From Candidatus Poribacteria bacterium (GTDB taxonomy: Bacteria; Poribacteria; WGA-4E; WGA-3G): a stretch of DNA of 64,000 bases. Shown here one piece after another: positions 17,585 to 26,132 of this stretch; positions within the stretch are counted from its first letter, which is position 1; every line of letters begins with the position of its first letter. A program made the translations under genes and the position numbers. Where the stretch lies: the NCBI GenBank assembly GCA_958295945.1, contig OY282386.1, forward strand, positions 1,813,371 through 1,877,370, read 5' to 3'. The notes beneath the pieces were generated by a model. That model worked only from the letters and a program-made list of their open reading frames with translations. It did not search any database and was not told the origin of the DNA.

Positions 17585-18253
17585 TTAGAACCATTCTGCC
17601 TTAACAGATGCCCATTGTGTCGTCAATTTACCTTCTGCATCAACTGCAAACGGTTCCTCAAGTGTCAAATCATCTTCCGGTTCACCTTCAAAATAACGGA
17701 AGTTATCCAACCAAAAATCAACATCAGATTGTGCAATAGCTAAACCTACCCACATATCTTTATCAATATCAACACCTGCCAGAAAAGTAAAAGAAAATTC
17801 TTCCCACTCTTCAGTTAGATTAAAGTTTTTGCCGTTTCCATGAAATGTTGTCCAAGGGTCATGTTGCAACTGGATATTTATGCTGACTACTCGTGGTTCT
17901 TCAGCACGTGCCCAGAAAATAATAGTATAGTCTCTCCCGCCTTTCATAGAGACATCCATCTGTGTTATCTTTGCATGCCAATCTGTTCCAGTAGCTATAA
18001 CTCCGATAACTTTGAGACTCTTGTCCCCATGTTGTGCTTCTCTATTGTCAATTTCCCACTGATATTCACCACCTCGATCACAGCACTTTCCATCCTCTAA
18101 TGTCCAGGCGGCTAGACCTTCTTCAAAACTGTAGTTTTCAAGGAGTAGTTCCCCTTTTTCCCATTTTCCTAAGTTTTGCACGGTTCCTGGATAAGCACTA
18201 AATCCAATGAATATAGTCATGAGGATAACAATTATAAATATACCTTTGTGCAC
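17585..18253 (-). CDS. Secreted carbohydrate-binding-module-like protein with C-terminal GKL-W tag
   Basis: A 222-residue exported protein. Residues 1-22 are a signal peptide (MHKGIFIIVILMTIFIGFSA). The body from NYSFEEGLAAWTLE to DFWLDNFRYFEG is a jelly-roll of the CBM4/9/22-like type: NxSFEEG start, HGDKSLKV middle and a final VDFWLDNF strand are typical. Such modules bind glycans or accompany glycoside hydrolases, but no catalytic domain is attached. The C terminus (VDAEGKLTTQWASVK) carries the motif also found in the proteins at 41074 and 57513. It stands alone next to the insertion sequence. Confidence 0.82.
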   Translation of the reverse strand: MHKGIFIIVILMTIFIGFSAYPGTVQNLGKWEKGELLLENYSFEEGLAAWTLEDGKCCDRGGEYQWEIDNREAQHGDKSLKVIGVIATGTDWHAKITQMDVSMKGGRDYTIIFWARAEEPRVVSINIQLQHDPWTTFHGNGKNFNLTEEWEEFSFTFLAGVDIDKDMWVGLAIAQSDVDFWLDNFRYFEGEPEDDLTLEEPFAVDAEGKLTTQWASVKAEWF

Positions 18254-18294
18254 GCAAATTCTCCTTTACACCATATTTGGGCGTGTTTATATGA

Positions 18295-18666
18295 TTAACT
18301 ATCTCCACGCATCAGAGATTCTATCTCAGGTAGTATTTGTAACACTGCTGTTTGATCAACCTTGTCAGCGATACTTGTGTAACCTGCTGTGTGTATCATC
18401 TCTGCAAGATTTTGTCCAAGCTTTTCAATTGTCCATGCAACCGAATCCGGCACTTCAGTTTTGTCAAGATTGCGATGGTCGTTCTTTCCCGATGGATCAT
18501 AATGATAGTGAGGGTTTTTACGAAAGCAGTCGAAACGTAACAGTTGTACATTTTTTCCATCAGTTTCTCCGAAAACACGCACTGAGGGACCACCATCATC
18601 ACCAAAATTGCGATTGTCTATGTGGAATTCAACGCCACCTACGTGGAATACTTTTTCGTCCATCAT
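18295..18666 (-). CDS. Small conserved-looking protein of unknown function
   Basis: A 123-residue soluble protein. The N-terminal half (VGGVEFHIDNRNFGDDGGPSV) looks like a small beta domain, with a His-rich segment NPHYHYDPSG in the middle and a helical C-terminal half (TIEKLGQNLAEMIHTAGY). The HYHYDPSG and NDH residues could bind metal. I do not recognise a function. GGAG lies 4-7 bases before the ATG, and an almost ideal promoter lies 30 bp upstream, so the gene is real and probably well expressed. It is divergent from moaA. Confidence 0.72.
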   Translation of the reverse strand: MMDEKVFHVGGVEFHIDNRNFGDDGGPSVRVFGETDGKNVQLLRFDCFRKNPHYHYDPSGKNDHRNLDKTEVPDSVAWTIEKLGQNLAEMIHTAGYTSIADKVDQTAVLQILPEIESLMRGDS

Positions 18667-18695
18667 ATTTCTCCAACTTTTTGAGATATGGGTGA

Positions 18696-18724
18696 ATTAT
18701 ACAATAAATCTCTGTTTATGTCAA
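18696..18724 (-). promoter_or_regulatory. Consensus sigma-70 promoter for the small minus-strand gene
   Basis: On the minus strand, TTGACA (18724-18719) and TATAAT (18701-18696) are exactly consensus with a 17-bp spacer, ending 30 bp ahead of the start at 18666. Confidence 0.82.
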
Positions 18725-18803
18725 TTGAAAATGGCTACGTATGGACAACACACACGGCATAATCATGCCAAATCTTTTTTATAGTAAATACTATATAAAA
18801 TAC

Positions 18804-18832
18804 TTGCAAATCTAACAAGTATATGCTATACT
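18804..18832 (+). promoter_or_regulatory. Sigma-70-type promoter for moaA
   Basis: TTGCAA (18804-18809) and TATACT (18827-18832), 17 bp apart. Transcription would begin near 18839, which rules out the longer moaA reading frame start at 18823 and supports ATG 18862. Confidence 0.75.
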
Positions 18833-18861
18833 ATTTAAAAATAATATCGGTTAATCTAACG

Positions 18862-19857
18862 ATGAAACAGCAACTGCTTGATGGTTTCGGACGTATCCAT
18901 ACGAACCTAAGAATCTCTGTCACAGATGTATGTAATTTTCGGTGTATCTACTGTATGCCTGAAGATATGGTTTTTATGCCAGATGCAGCACTGATGACAT
19001 ACAGCGAGATTCTGCATTTCACACGGATCTTTGTCCGCTTAGGTGTTAACAAGATACGCATTACAGGTGGTGAACCACTTGTGCGTCCCGGTGTGCCGCA
19101 ACTCATAGAACAACTTGGACAGATAGATGCGTTGAAAGATATTAGTTTGACGACCAATGGAATCGGACTTATAACCCAAGCAAAACCTCTATACGATGCT
19201 GGTCTGAGACGGATAAATGTCAGTTTGGACACGCTCAACGAAGAGAAGTTTGAACAGATGACGCGACGCAAAGTCCTTTCGCGAGTGATTGCAGGCCTTA
19301 AAGCAGCACACGACTGCGGTTTCAATCCAATTAAAGTCAATGCTGTCGCCATGCGTGGATTTACCGATGATGAAATCGTGGATTTGGTCACTTTCGCTCG
19401 TGAAAACAGTTATCACATGCGTTTCATAGAGTTTATGCCGCTGGATGCCGATGATATATGGGGACGTAACATGTTCATCCCCAGCAAAGAGATTATTGAT
19501 AAGATTAGCAATGTTTATCCACTGGAACGAATGTCACTAAATGGTGATTCAAAAAATGACACTGCACAACGTTTCCGCTTTGCTGATAACGGTGCTGAAG
19601 TTGGTGTGATACCTTCTGTCAGTGAACCGTTTTGTGAAAGCTGCAACCGTATCCGTCTTACTGCTGATGGCAAGTTCCGAACATGTCTTTTCTCAATCAC
19701 AGAGACTGACTTACTCACACCATTACGCGAAGGCGTAGGCGATGAAGTGATTGAAAACTTAATTATTGATGCAGTTGCGAAAAAAGAGGCAGGACATAAA
19801 ATTAATGCTGCAGATTTTGTCAAACCTGAGCGGAATATGTCAAGGATTGGAGGATAA
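18862..19857 (+). CDS. moaA: GTP 3',8-cyclase MoaA (molybdenum cofactor biosynthesis)
   Basis: A 331-residue radical SAM enzyme that converts GTP into the first pterin intermediate of molybdopterin synthesis. The N-terminal 4Fe-4S cluster motif is CNFRCIYCMPE; the second cluster is in FCESCNRIRLT and FRTCLF. RITGGEPLVR binds SAM. The end GHKINAADF..RNMSRIGG is the usual MoaA tail, needed for GTP cyclisation. The promoter at 18804-18832 sets the start at 18862. No other moa gene lies nearby; mobA is 32 kb away in this window. Confidence 0.96.
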   Translation: MKQQLLDGFGRIHTNLRISVTDVCNFRCIYCMPEDMVFMPDAALMTYSEILHFTRIFVRLGVNKIRITGGEPLVRPGVPQLIEQLGQIDALKDISLTTNGIGLITQAKPLYDAGLRRINVSLDTLNEEKFEQMTRRKVLSRVIAGLKAAHDCGFNPIKVNAVAMRGFTDDEIVDLVTFARENSYHMRFIEFMPLDADDIWGRNMFIPSKEIIDKISNVYPLERMSLNGDSKNDTAQRFRFADNGAEVGVIPSVSEPFCESCNRIRLTADGKFRTCLFSITETDLLTPLREGVGDEVIENLIIDAVAKKEAGHKINAADFVKPERNMSRIGG

Positions 19858-19889
19858 ACCTTAAAATCAACGATGCATGAGACACTCCT

Positions 19890-20258
19890 ATGAGAAAAAT
19901 GAGAACATGGCGCGAATGTCTTGTTGAGCAAATTAGTGACAGGCAAAGTGCAATTGCTTATCTGCAAGCAATCCTTGAAGACTACCATATCTACAAAAAT
20001 CCTGTAGTAGTTCTAAGATCCCTTCGAACCGTCGTTGAAGCGCAAGGTGGAGTTTCTAAACTCGCAAAGCAGATAGATATTGACCCGCAGTTACTATCAA
20101 AAATGATCTCTAATGAGGATGTCCCTTTAATTGACGCATTCGGAATTGTTCTTAAGTCACTTGGATATCAACTTTCAATCCAACCGATAAAACTTGAAAA
20201 CCGTAACTTTGACACGTATACTGATACGTTAGAGGGACAAACACATCAACACATGTAG
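19890..20258 (+). CDS. HTH DNA-binding protein, antitoxin-like (COG3636 type)
   Basis: A 122-residue protein. Residues 45-100 (NPVVVLRSLRTVVEAQGGVSKLAKQIDIDPQLLSKMIS) form a helix-turn-helix of the kind found in HigA-like addiction-module antidotes and prophage DNA-binding proteins. The N-terminal part is helical (DRQSAIAYLQAILEDY). No RelE/HigB-like toxin gene is adjacent, so it is either a solitary regulator or a leftover antitoxin. It lies between moaA and sufC; sufC is not a known target. Confidence 0.72.
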   Translation: MRKMRTWRECLVEQISDRQSAIAYLQAILEDYHIYKNPVVVLRSLRTVVEAQGGVSKLAKQIDIDPQLLSKMISNEDVPLIDAFGIVLKSLGYQLSIQPIKLENRNFDTYTDTLEGQTHQHM

Positions 20259-20332
20259 CGGAACATTAAATCGATTAACGACAATAGCAAAGCACTAAGT
20301 TATATTATAAGTAAGGAGTTTGAAGTCAAAAA

Positions 20333-21127
20333 ATGAGCAATGACCTAATAATTAAAGACCTACACATCAGTGTGCAAGGAAATAAGATCATCAATGGATT
20401 AAATTTAACTGTTAAACAGGGTGAGGTGCACGCTCTTATGGGACCGAATGGGTCCGGTAAAAGCACACTCGCGAACGGTTTGATGGGGCATCCGTTATAT
20501 GATGTTGATTCAGGTGAGGTGATATTCAACGGTGTTGATATATTGGAATTGGAACCGAATGAGCGCGCAAAATTAGGTCTTTTCCTGGCTTTCCAATATC
20601 CAACAGTTATCCCAGGAGTCAGTATGGCGAATTTTCTCCGGAGTGCTGTCAGTGCAGTGCGTTCAACGGAAACAAACGGTTCCGAAACGCCAGAACTCAT
20701 TCCGATGCGGGAATTCCGTAAGGAACTACGCGAAAAGATGACACAACTTGATATGGATGATTCCTTCGCAAGACGTTATCTCAACGATGGATTCTCTGGT
20801 GGTGAGAAAAAACGCGCTGAAATCTTGCAACTCGCGATGCTTGAACCAAAAATTGCTGTGCTTGATGAAACCGACTCCGGACTTGATATTGATGCTGTGC
20901 GTATTGTTGGTGAAAGCGTGAACAGTTTGGTCGGACCTGAACTCGGTGTCCTGATTATCACACACTACCCGCGTCTGTTAGACTATATCCGACCGCAGTT
21001 TGTGCATATATTGCTTGATGGCAGGATTGTCGAATCAGGCGGGTGGGAACTTACACAAGTGTTAGAAGCAGAAGGCTATGATCCTATTCGTGAAAAATAT
21101 GGCATTGAAGCAGAAAGCGTTCAGTGA
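20333..21127 (+). CDS. sufC: Fe-S cluster assembly ATPase SufC
   Basis: A 264-residue ABC-type ATPase with Walker A GPNGSGKSTL, signature GFSGGEKKRAEI, Walker B IAVLDETDSGLDID and the H-loop in ITHYPRLLDYI. These are characteristic of SufC, the soluble ATPase of the SufBCD scaffold that builds Fe-S clusters. AAGGAG lies 11 bases before ATG. It opens the Fe-S island but is split from sufB by about 3.5 kb of unrelated genes, which is unusual. A 27-bp piece of this gene (20768-20794) is repeated exactly at 23536-23562. Confidence 0.97.
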   Translation: MSNDLIIKDLHISVQGNKIINGLNLTVKQGEVHALMGPNGSGKSTLANGLMGHPLYDVDSGEVIFNGVDILELEPNERAKLGLFLAFQYPTVIPGVSMANFLRSAVSAVRSTETNGSETPELIPMREFRKELREKMTQLDMDDSFARRYLNDGFSGGEKKRAEILQLAMLEPKIAVLDETDSGLDIDAVRIVGESVNSLVGPELGVLIITHYPRLLDYIRPQFVHILLDGRIVESGGWELTQVLEAEGYDPIREKYGIEAESVQ

Positions 21128-21155
21128 ATTTTATAGTAAAGGATAAAAGAAATCA

Positions 21156-21443
21156 ATGGGCAATATAAAGACATCTCAGCAGAATGCTCAACTAGCAATT
21201 ACTATGTTAAAAGAGGCGATACAGAAGGTATTAGCAGAAACGACACAAAACGGAGAAGGTATCGCTCCTGCAGCTATAAGAGACAAACTTGAAATTCAGG
21301 AAGAGGGTTTACCCATTCCTCCCAACAAATCTAAATGGGGAACGGTGCAAATTGTTTATGTTGTTCTTCATTTGCTTGAGAAGGATGGGCTTGTACAACG
21401 CAGTCCATCAGATAGAAAAAATTGGGTACTATCATCTGTGTAA
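21156..21443 (+). CDS. Small winged-helix-like protein, unknown function
   Basis: A 95-residue protein. Two helices are followed by APAAIRDKLEIQ, a linker with PIPPNKSKWGTVQIVYVVLHLLEKDGLVQR, and a short end NWVLSS, which reads like a winged-helix domain. It follows sufC by 28 bp in the same direction. No recognised family; regulation of the local cluster is only a possibility. Confidence 0.55.
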   Translation: MGNIKTSQQNAQLAITMLKEAIQKVLAETTQNGEGIAPAAIRDKLEIQEEGLPIPPNKSKWGTVQIVYVVLHLLEKDGLVQRSPSDRKNWVLSSV

Positions 21444-21449
21444 GTGAGT

Positions 21450-21481
21450 CTGTAGGTTGTGTAGCGAAACCCAACCTACAG
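21450..21481. repeat. Intergenic inverted repeat
   Basis: CTGTAGGTTG / CAACCTACAG, a perfect 10-bp inverted repeat around TGTAGCGAAACC, followed by GCTACGCGGAGA. The tail CTACGCGGAGA(T/C)GTT recurs at 22042-22056, before the next gene but one. Confidence 0.6.
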
Positions 21482-21532
21482 GCTACGCGGAGATGTTAAC
21501 GCACTAACTACAAATAGAGAAAGGAGGTAGTA

Positions 21533-22000
21533 ATGAAAACAGTTGTAATAATAATCTTATGTTCAATCATTTCCATCATATTAGTGATGAACCTAACCCC
21601 AGATGTTCATGAAGGGTCAAAACCTTACACACCATCACGAATTGAATGGCTTGCCCTAAAATGTGATGCAAGATATGGGTTCTTAGTAAGGCCAGATTTA
21701 CAAGGTATGAGTATTACGTACCGAACTGTGTCCACACCCTTACAGCAGACAATATCGGAAACACAGAAAACTGTGCAACCTTCACAACGGGAAGACCTCA
21801 AAGAAGCGTTGGACAACATAGCTAAGAACATATTGAATACTATCATCGTCTCGATCAACTATAATCCCGCTCATACAAGTGCCGCTGAACTTCAGTCGTG
21901 GTCTAATATTGTCAAAGGACAGGTTCTTACAGAAGCGTCATTAATGGGTTGGGATTGGGTTCAGGTTGAAGTAGAGAATGTACCACTCAATTCTAAATAG
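21533..22000 (+). CDS. Membrane-anchored or secreted protein of unknown function
   Basis: A 155-residue protein with an N-terminal hydrophobic segment (VVIIILCSIISIILVMNLTP, residues 4-23), either an anchor or a signal peptide. The remainder is soluble and alpha/beta, with no cysteines beyond two near the front. AAAGGAGG stands just before the ATG. No family recognised. It is one of a run of small genes inserted between sufC and sufB. Confidence 0.6.
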   Translation: MKTVVIIILCSIISIILVMNLTPDVHEGSKPYTPSRIEWLALKCDARYGFLVRPDLQGMSITYRTVSTPLQQTISETQKTVQPSQREDLKEALDNIAKNILNTIIVSINYNPAHTSAAELQSWSNIVKGQVLTEASLMGWDWVQVEVENVPLNSK

Positions 22001-22087
22001 TCCGTGATTGGATAAAGCGTAAGCAAAACCAAACAAACCGCCTACGCGGAGACGTTGAATCTACACGTTACAAAGGAGTATATCAAG

Positions 22088-22615
22088 ATGAGTTTGACAT
22101 TAGATGATTTCAGGTGCTATGGTTATAGCACGTCCACTCCATTTATAGATCCCAAGAAAGTTGCTGAGATGAATAAGGTTCGGTTCACTAACCTTGAAAG
22201 ATTTATAACAGCAAATCCGAATGTTGTTTCAATTAAAGGAAGTATTCATTGCCAGAGACATGTTCGCGATTCAGGTTCTTGGAAGTGCTACCGGAATTGT
22301 CCAGAGTTTCATAACTATCCTGCGTTATGGGATCACCTTCACGCTATGCGGATAACAGGTTTAAAACGTTCATATTTTGCGGTAACACATCCTTATATGG
22401 AGGCAACCGATGCTGCTATTGAAGAAGACGCACTTCGGAATAACTTGCTTGAAGGATTGACAGCACAACAATATAACACGGAGCGCGATTGGTATTCCCC
22501 TAAATATGCGTATCTATTCCTCATTGGGAAACGAGAAGTATTAGAATGTATTGATACCGAATGTCTCGGTGATATGTTACTTGAGGTGAATGGTTCATTG
22601 AAGAAAGTTCAATGA
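22088..22615 (+). CDS. Unknown protein, 175 residues
   Basis: A soluble protein with a cysteine/histidine cluster SIHCQRHVRDSGSWKCYRNC in its first half that could bind metal. The longer frame opens at TTG 22055, but AAGGAG at 22072 with ATG 22088 gives the better start. I do not recognise a family. It stands in the sufC-sufB gap. Confidence 0.6.
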   Translation: MSLTLDDFRCYGYSTSTPFIDPKKVAEMNKVRFTNLERFITANPNVVSIKGSIHCQRHVRDSGSWKCYRNCPEFHNYPALWDHLHAMRITGLKRSYFAVTHPYMEATDAAIEEDALRNNLLEGLTAQQYNTERDWYSPKYAYLFLIGKREVLECIDTECLGDMLLEVNGSLKKVQ

Positions 22616-22677
22616 ACAAGCTCTGCTTCGGAGTCAATCTTTATGAAAATACAAATATGCCTAAAAGGTGAGCTAAA

Positions 22678-23502
22678 ATGAAGTATATTATAGTTTTCTT
22701 GTTGTTAGCAATGCTGATAGCAGGATGCAGTCAAATAGAAAGTCCGTTTGATTCCCAAGATTCCTTAAGTGCGCCCGGTGCAGATGTGAACGGTGAAGAG
22801 CAACCAATTATAGACTGTTCCGAACCAGCATATCTTGTTAGTGTATCACCTGCGGCAGGAACGATAATAGACAAAGACACGTTGATCACATTGACTTTCA
22901 ATTGTGCACCTTATGATTTGGTTATATTGTCGGGAGGATATCATCATTACAGGCAACACACACTGGGTACAGGCTATAATGTCGAGTATAAGTACGAATA
23001 CAATAGGAACGTAGCAACAATTGATTTTAAAATACTACCAGTTCATGAAAGATTAGAAGATTTTATTAGTTTGGTTGGTAGAAAGTCCGCGACATTCAAA
23101 ATGGATTTTGATCTCAAGTGGCAAAGCGGGATAAAAACGCTGAGTTACGATATACATTTTCCTGAAATTGAAGGTACAGAATCATATACGAATGCTCATT
23201 TTGAAGATATACTAAACAATCCCCAAGATTATCTTGGCGACAAAGTGTCTTTTGAAGCATTCGTGCAAGAGAGTCAAAGATTTAGTAGTATATTTCTCAT
23301 TACAGACGATCTAAACATCGTTTTTGCTATTGATAATCAACGCAGCGAACTCGAGCTCACTGAAAATAAGAAATACCGATTCGAAGTTGTTATCTCGGGG
23401 ATTCACATTGGAAAAACAGGTAAAATAACAATTGGTGCAAACTTTATTTTCGACTATTTTTATAAATTGCAATCTCCTCCAGTGCTCGTGGAACAGAATT
23501 GA
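22678..23502 (+). CDS. Lipoprotein of unknown function
   Basis: A 274-residue exported lipoprotein: residues 1-17 are hydrophobic and end in the lipobox LIAGC. Next comes an acidic linker, then a probable beta-sandwich (SVSPAAGTIIDKDTLITLTF, typical of a bacterial Big-like/Ig fold) at about 55-160. The C-terminal part (NAHFEDILNNPQDYLGDKVSFEA) resembles an OB-like domain, as seen in lipoproteins with DYLGxxV. No enzyme motif. It is located in the suf island but has no evident Fe-S role. Confidence 0.68.
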   Translation: MKYIIVFLLLAMLIAGCSQIESPFDSQDSLSAPGADVNGEEQPIIDCSEPAYLVSVSPAAGTIIDKDTLITLTFNCAPYDLVILSGGYHHYRQHTLGTGYNVEYKYEYNRNVATIDFKILPVHERLEDFISLVGRKSATFKMDFDLKWQSGIKTLSYDIHFPEIEGTESYTNAHFEDILNNPQDYLGDKVSFEAFVQESQRFSSIFLITDDLNIVFAIDNQRSELELTENKKYRFEVVISGIHIGKTGKITIGANFIFDYFYKLQSPPVLVEQN

Positions 23503-23533
23503 ATTGCAATTTAGTAGGTTATCATCTTCTCAC

Positions 23534-24139
23534 ATGCAAGACGTTATCTCAACGATGGATTCACAGATGCAAGAAAATACGCACATGCATAAGATATGGA
23601 AGATTGACGAACTAAGTCTTTTGGGTTCATTAAGCTCATTAGAATCTGAAATCTGGCAAAAACTTGAAACGAATCCTGATTCAGATGATCCTACGGATGT
23701 TGATAGATTTATCGAGAGATTAATTTATAGAGAAACTGACTCTATTCCGCAGGACCAACCTTGTGTCTATTTTTTTCTGTTAGGTGATAACTCTTATTCA
23801 GAAATTGTTAAGGTTGGTAAATCAACAGCATACCAGGTTTATCACAGACGAATTAATGCACAGACATATTTTTTTGAAGACGTTATTTGTTTGGGTATCC
23901 AATTTTGCGATTCCAAAAAAGATGCCCTTGCATTGGAGAAAGCAATACTTGGATATTTTTCTCCAGATACCCAAAACATACGCAAGAATTGTGAGCTTGT
24001 TGGGGATAACGATTACGCACTACGCCCTTACATAACGATTTGTTGCTCACAGCCTCAAGAATTTCTTGAGGCTGCAGAAATTGAATGGAAACAGCGCAGG
24101 AAGAGAAAAACAAATGAACAAACTCTCTTTCAGCAATAA
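23534..24139 (+). CDS. GIY-YIG/T5orf172-like domain protein (tentative)
   Basis: About 201 residues. The centre (PCVYFFLLGDNSYSEIVKVG, then KSTAYQVYHRRINA and CLGIQFCDSKKDALALEKAI) follows the layout of GIY-YIG-type nuclease domains: first strand Y-F, second VKVGKS, a conserved arginine and a later glutamate. The start is uncertain since no ribosome binding site is clear; ATG 23534 and 23555 are both possible. The proposed start lies in a 27-bp sequence copied from sufC (23536-23562), so its N terminus may be recent. Nuclease activity is unproven. Confidence 0.5.
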   Translation: MQDVISTMDSQMQENTHMHKIWKIDELSLLGSLSSLESEIWQKLETNPDSDDPTDVDRFIERLIYRETDSIPQDQPCVYFFLLGDNSYSEIVKVGKSTAYQVYHRRINAQTYFFEDVICLGIQFCDSKKDALALEKAILGYFSPDTQNIRKNCELVGDNDYALRPYITICCSQPQEFLEAAEIEWKQRRKRKTNEQTLFQQ

Positions 24140-24229
24140 TCCTGAAATCCTGAACGAAGTTGAGACAGAAGGAGACTCTAATCATAAAGGCGTATGTTCT
24201 AAAATTAAAACAAGCAAGGTGTAAACACA

Positions 24230-24613
24230 ATGAAAACTATTCTATTACTCTCAGCCCTCTTTTGTGCAATCGCATTGCCAGCTCTCGGTGAGTTAACAGA
24301 AACCGATCTCAATAAGATTCGATTGATTATCCAAGAGGAAATTGAAAAGGAAATTAAGCCTATAAAAGCCGATATCGTGTCCCTGCAAACAGATGTTGCA
24401 TGGGTCCGCGGAAAACTTGAGGGCATTGATAAACAGGTTACGCACGGAACAAATATCACTTATGGACTCATAGCACTCATAGTCGCAGCTGTCGCGATAC
24501 CACAAATTCTCATCATGTTGCGAAGTGGCAGGGATCGCGCACTTGAAAGACAAGTTGAAATGCTCACAAAGGAAGTAGAAACACTAAAGCAACAACGAAT
24601 TGTTAACCCTTGA
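24230..24613 (+). CDS. Small coiled-coil membrane protein with signal peptide
   Basis: A 127-residue protein with a signal peptide ([20 protein letters not shown]), a helical coiled coil (residues 22-70), one transmembrane helix ([21 protein letters not shown], about 78-98) and a second short coiled coil at the C terminus. It resembles small periplasmic or membrane-associated coiled-coil proteins of unknown function. It is immediately upstream of sufB (38 bp) in the same orientation. Confidence 0.6.
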   Translation: MKTILLLSALFCAIALPALGELTETDLNKIRLIIQEEIEKEIKPIKADIVSLQTDVAWVRGKLEGIDKQVTHGTNITYGLIALIVAAVAIPQILIMLRSGRDRALERQVEMLTKEVETLKQQRIVNP

Positions 24614-24651
24614 AAATCATAACTATAAATATTCTGAAGGAGAAATACAAA

Positions 24652-26070
24652 ATGGCAACCCCAGAAACGCAACAACTTGACGAAATGGGAATCAGTAAAG
24701 ACTACAAATACGGATTCCACGACGATATTAAACCTACGTTCAAATCCAGAAAAGGATTGGACGAAGAAATCATCAATCAGATGTGCGACATCAAAGAAGA
24801 ACCTGATTGGATGCGCGAATATAGACTCAAGGCTTACGAAATCTTTAAACAGAAACCGATGACAAAATGGGGTGGAGACCTTTCCAAGCTCGATTTTGAC
24901 GATATCTATTATTATGTCAAAGCCTCTGACCGTAGCGAGAGAAGTTGGGACGATGTGCCAGAAGATATCAAGAATACCTTCGACCGACTCGGTATACCAG
25001 AAGCTGAACGCAAGTTCCTCGCTGGAGTCGGTGCACAATACGATTCTGAAGTCGTTTATCACAACCTCGTTGAAGAATTGGATAAAATCGGTGTCATTTT
25101 TGTAGACACAGATACTGCCATCAAAGAATATCCTGACCTTGTGAAGAAATACTTCGGAACGATTATTCCTTCAGCGGATAACCAATTTGCCGCACTGAAT
25201 AGTGCTGTCTGGAGTGGTGGCAGTTTTATTTATGTGCCTCCCGGTGTAAAGGTCGACTATCCGTTACAGGCATATTTCCGCATCAACACCGAAAACATGG
25301 GACAGTTTGAACGCACGCTTATCATCGCTGATGAAGGTTCACAAGTGCATTACGTTGAAGGGTGCACAGCACCAACGTTCAGTAGTGCATCCTTGCATAG
25401 TGCTGTTGTGGAGATTGTCTGCATGAAAGGTTCACGGGTGCGTTACACAACTATCCAGAACTGGGCAAGTAATGTCTACAATCTCGTCACCAAACGTGCC
25501 CTTGCCTACGAAGACGCACAGATGGAATGGGTTGACGGTAATCTCGGTAGCAAGTTGACAATGAAGTATCCGAGTGTTTATATGATGGAACCCGGTGCTC
25601 GAGGAGAAATCCTCTCTATTGCGTTCGCAAGCAAAGGGCAGCATCAGGATGCAGGTGCTAAAGTCTATCATTGTGCACCACACACCACCTCACAAATCAC
25701 GTCAAAATCCATCAGCAAAGATGGTGGACGTTCCAGTTATCGTGGTTGGGTTGACGTTGCGAAAGGTGCAAAGGGATGTAAATCTCACGTCGTTTGTGAT
25801 GCGCTGCTGCTTGACAAAGAGTCACGTTCAGATACCTATCCGGTCATTGAAATCAATGAGAACGATACCAACATTGAGCACGAAGCGCGTGTTAGCAAAA
25901 TCGGTGAAGAGCAGCTTTTCTATCTGATGAGTCGTGGACTAACCGAAGAGGAAGCTTCCACCATGATTGTCAACGGGTTTATTGAACCACTTGTCAAAGA
26001 ACTCCCGATGGAATATGCTGTTGAGATGAACCGACTCATCCAACTTCAGATGGAAGGTTCAATCGGATAA
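24652..26070 (+). CDS. sufB: Fe-S cluster assembly scaffold SufB
   Basis: A 472-residue SufB. Hallmarks are [13 protein letters not shown] at the start, [20 protein letters not shown], the cysteine in [27 protein letters not shown] and [21 protein letters not shown]. SufB with SufC and SufD forms the scaffold on which Fe-S clusters are built. The frame opens earlier at 24610, but the family start MATPETQQ at ATG 24652, with GAAGGAG ahead, is preferred. SufD follows after 62 bp. Confidence 0.98.
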   Translation: MATPETQQLDEMGISKDYKYGFHDDIKPTFKSRKGLDEEIINQMCDIKEEPDWMREYRLKAYEIFKQKPMTKWGGDLSKLDFDDIYYYVKASDRSERSWDDVPEDIKNTFDRLGIPEAERKFLAGVGAQYDSEVVYHNLVEELDKIGVIFVDTDTAIKEYPDLVKKYFGTIIPSADNQFAALNSAVWSGGSFIYVPPGVKVDYPLQAYFRINTENMGQFERTLIIADEGSQVHYVEGCTAPTFSSASLHSAVVEIVCMKGSRVRYTTIQNWASNVYNLVTKRALAYEDAQMEWVDGNLGSKLTMKYPSVYMMEPGARGEILSIAFASKGQHQDAGAKVYHCAPHTTSQITSKSISKDGGRSSYRGWVDVAKGAKGCKSHVVCDALLLDKESRSDTYPVIEINENDTNIEHEARVSKIGEEQLFYLMSRGLTEEEASTMIVNGFIEPLVKELPMEYAVEMNRLIQLQMEGSIG

Positions 26071-26132
26071 TACATGGTGTTGTAGGGCAAGGTCTCTGGG
26101 CCTCAGTCCTACTGCACGCGAGGAACAAAATA

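Noticed and set aside
18740-18780. Terminator hairpin GGCAT-AATC-ATGCC before a T run
   Set aside because: The stem is only 5 bp and lies between divergent promoters, so it is not a likely terminator.
24460-25062. 200-codon minus-strand frame over sufB
   Set aside because: Shadow of sufB, which has all conserved motifs; the shadow shows no protein character.
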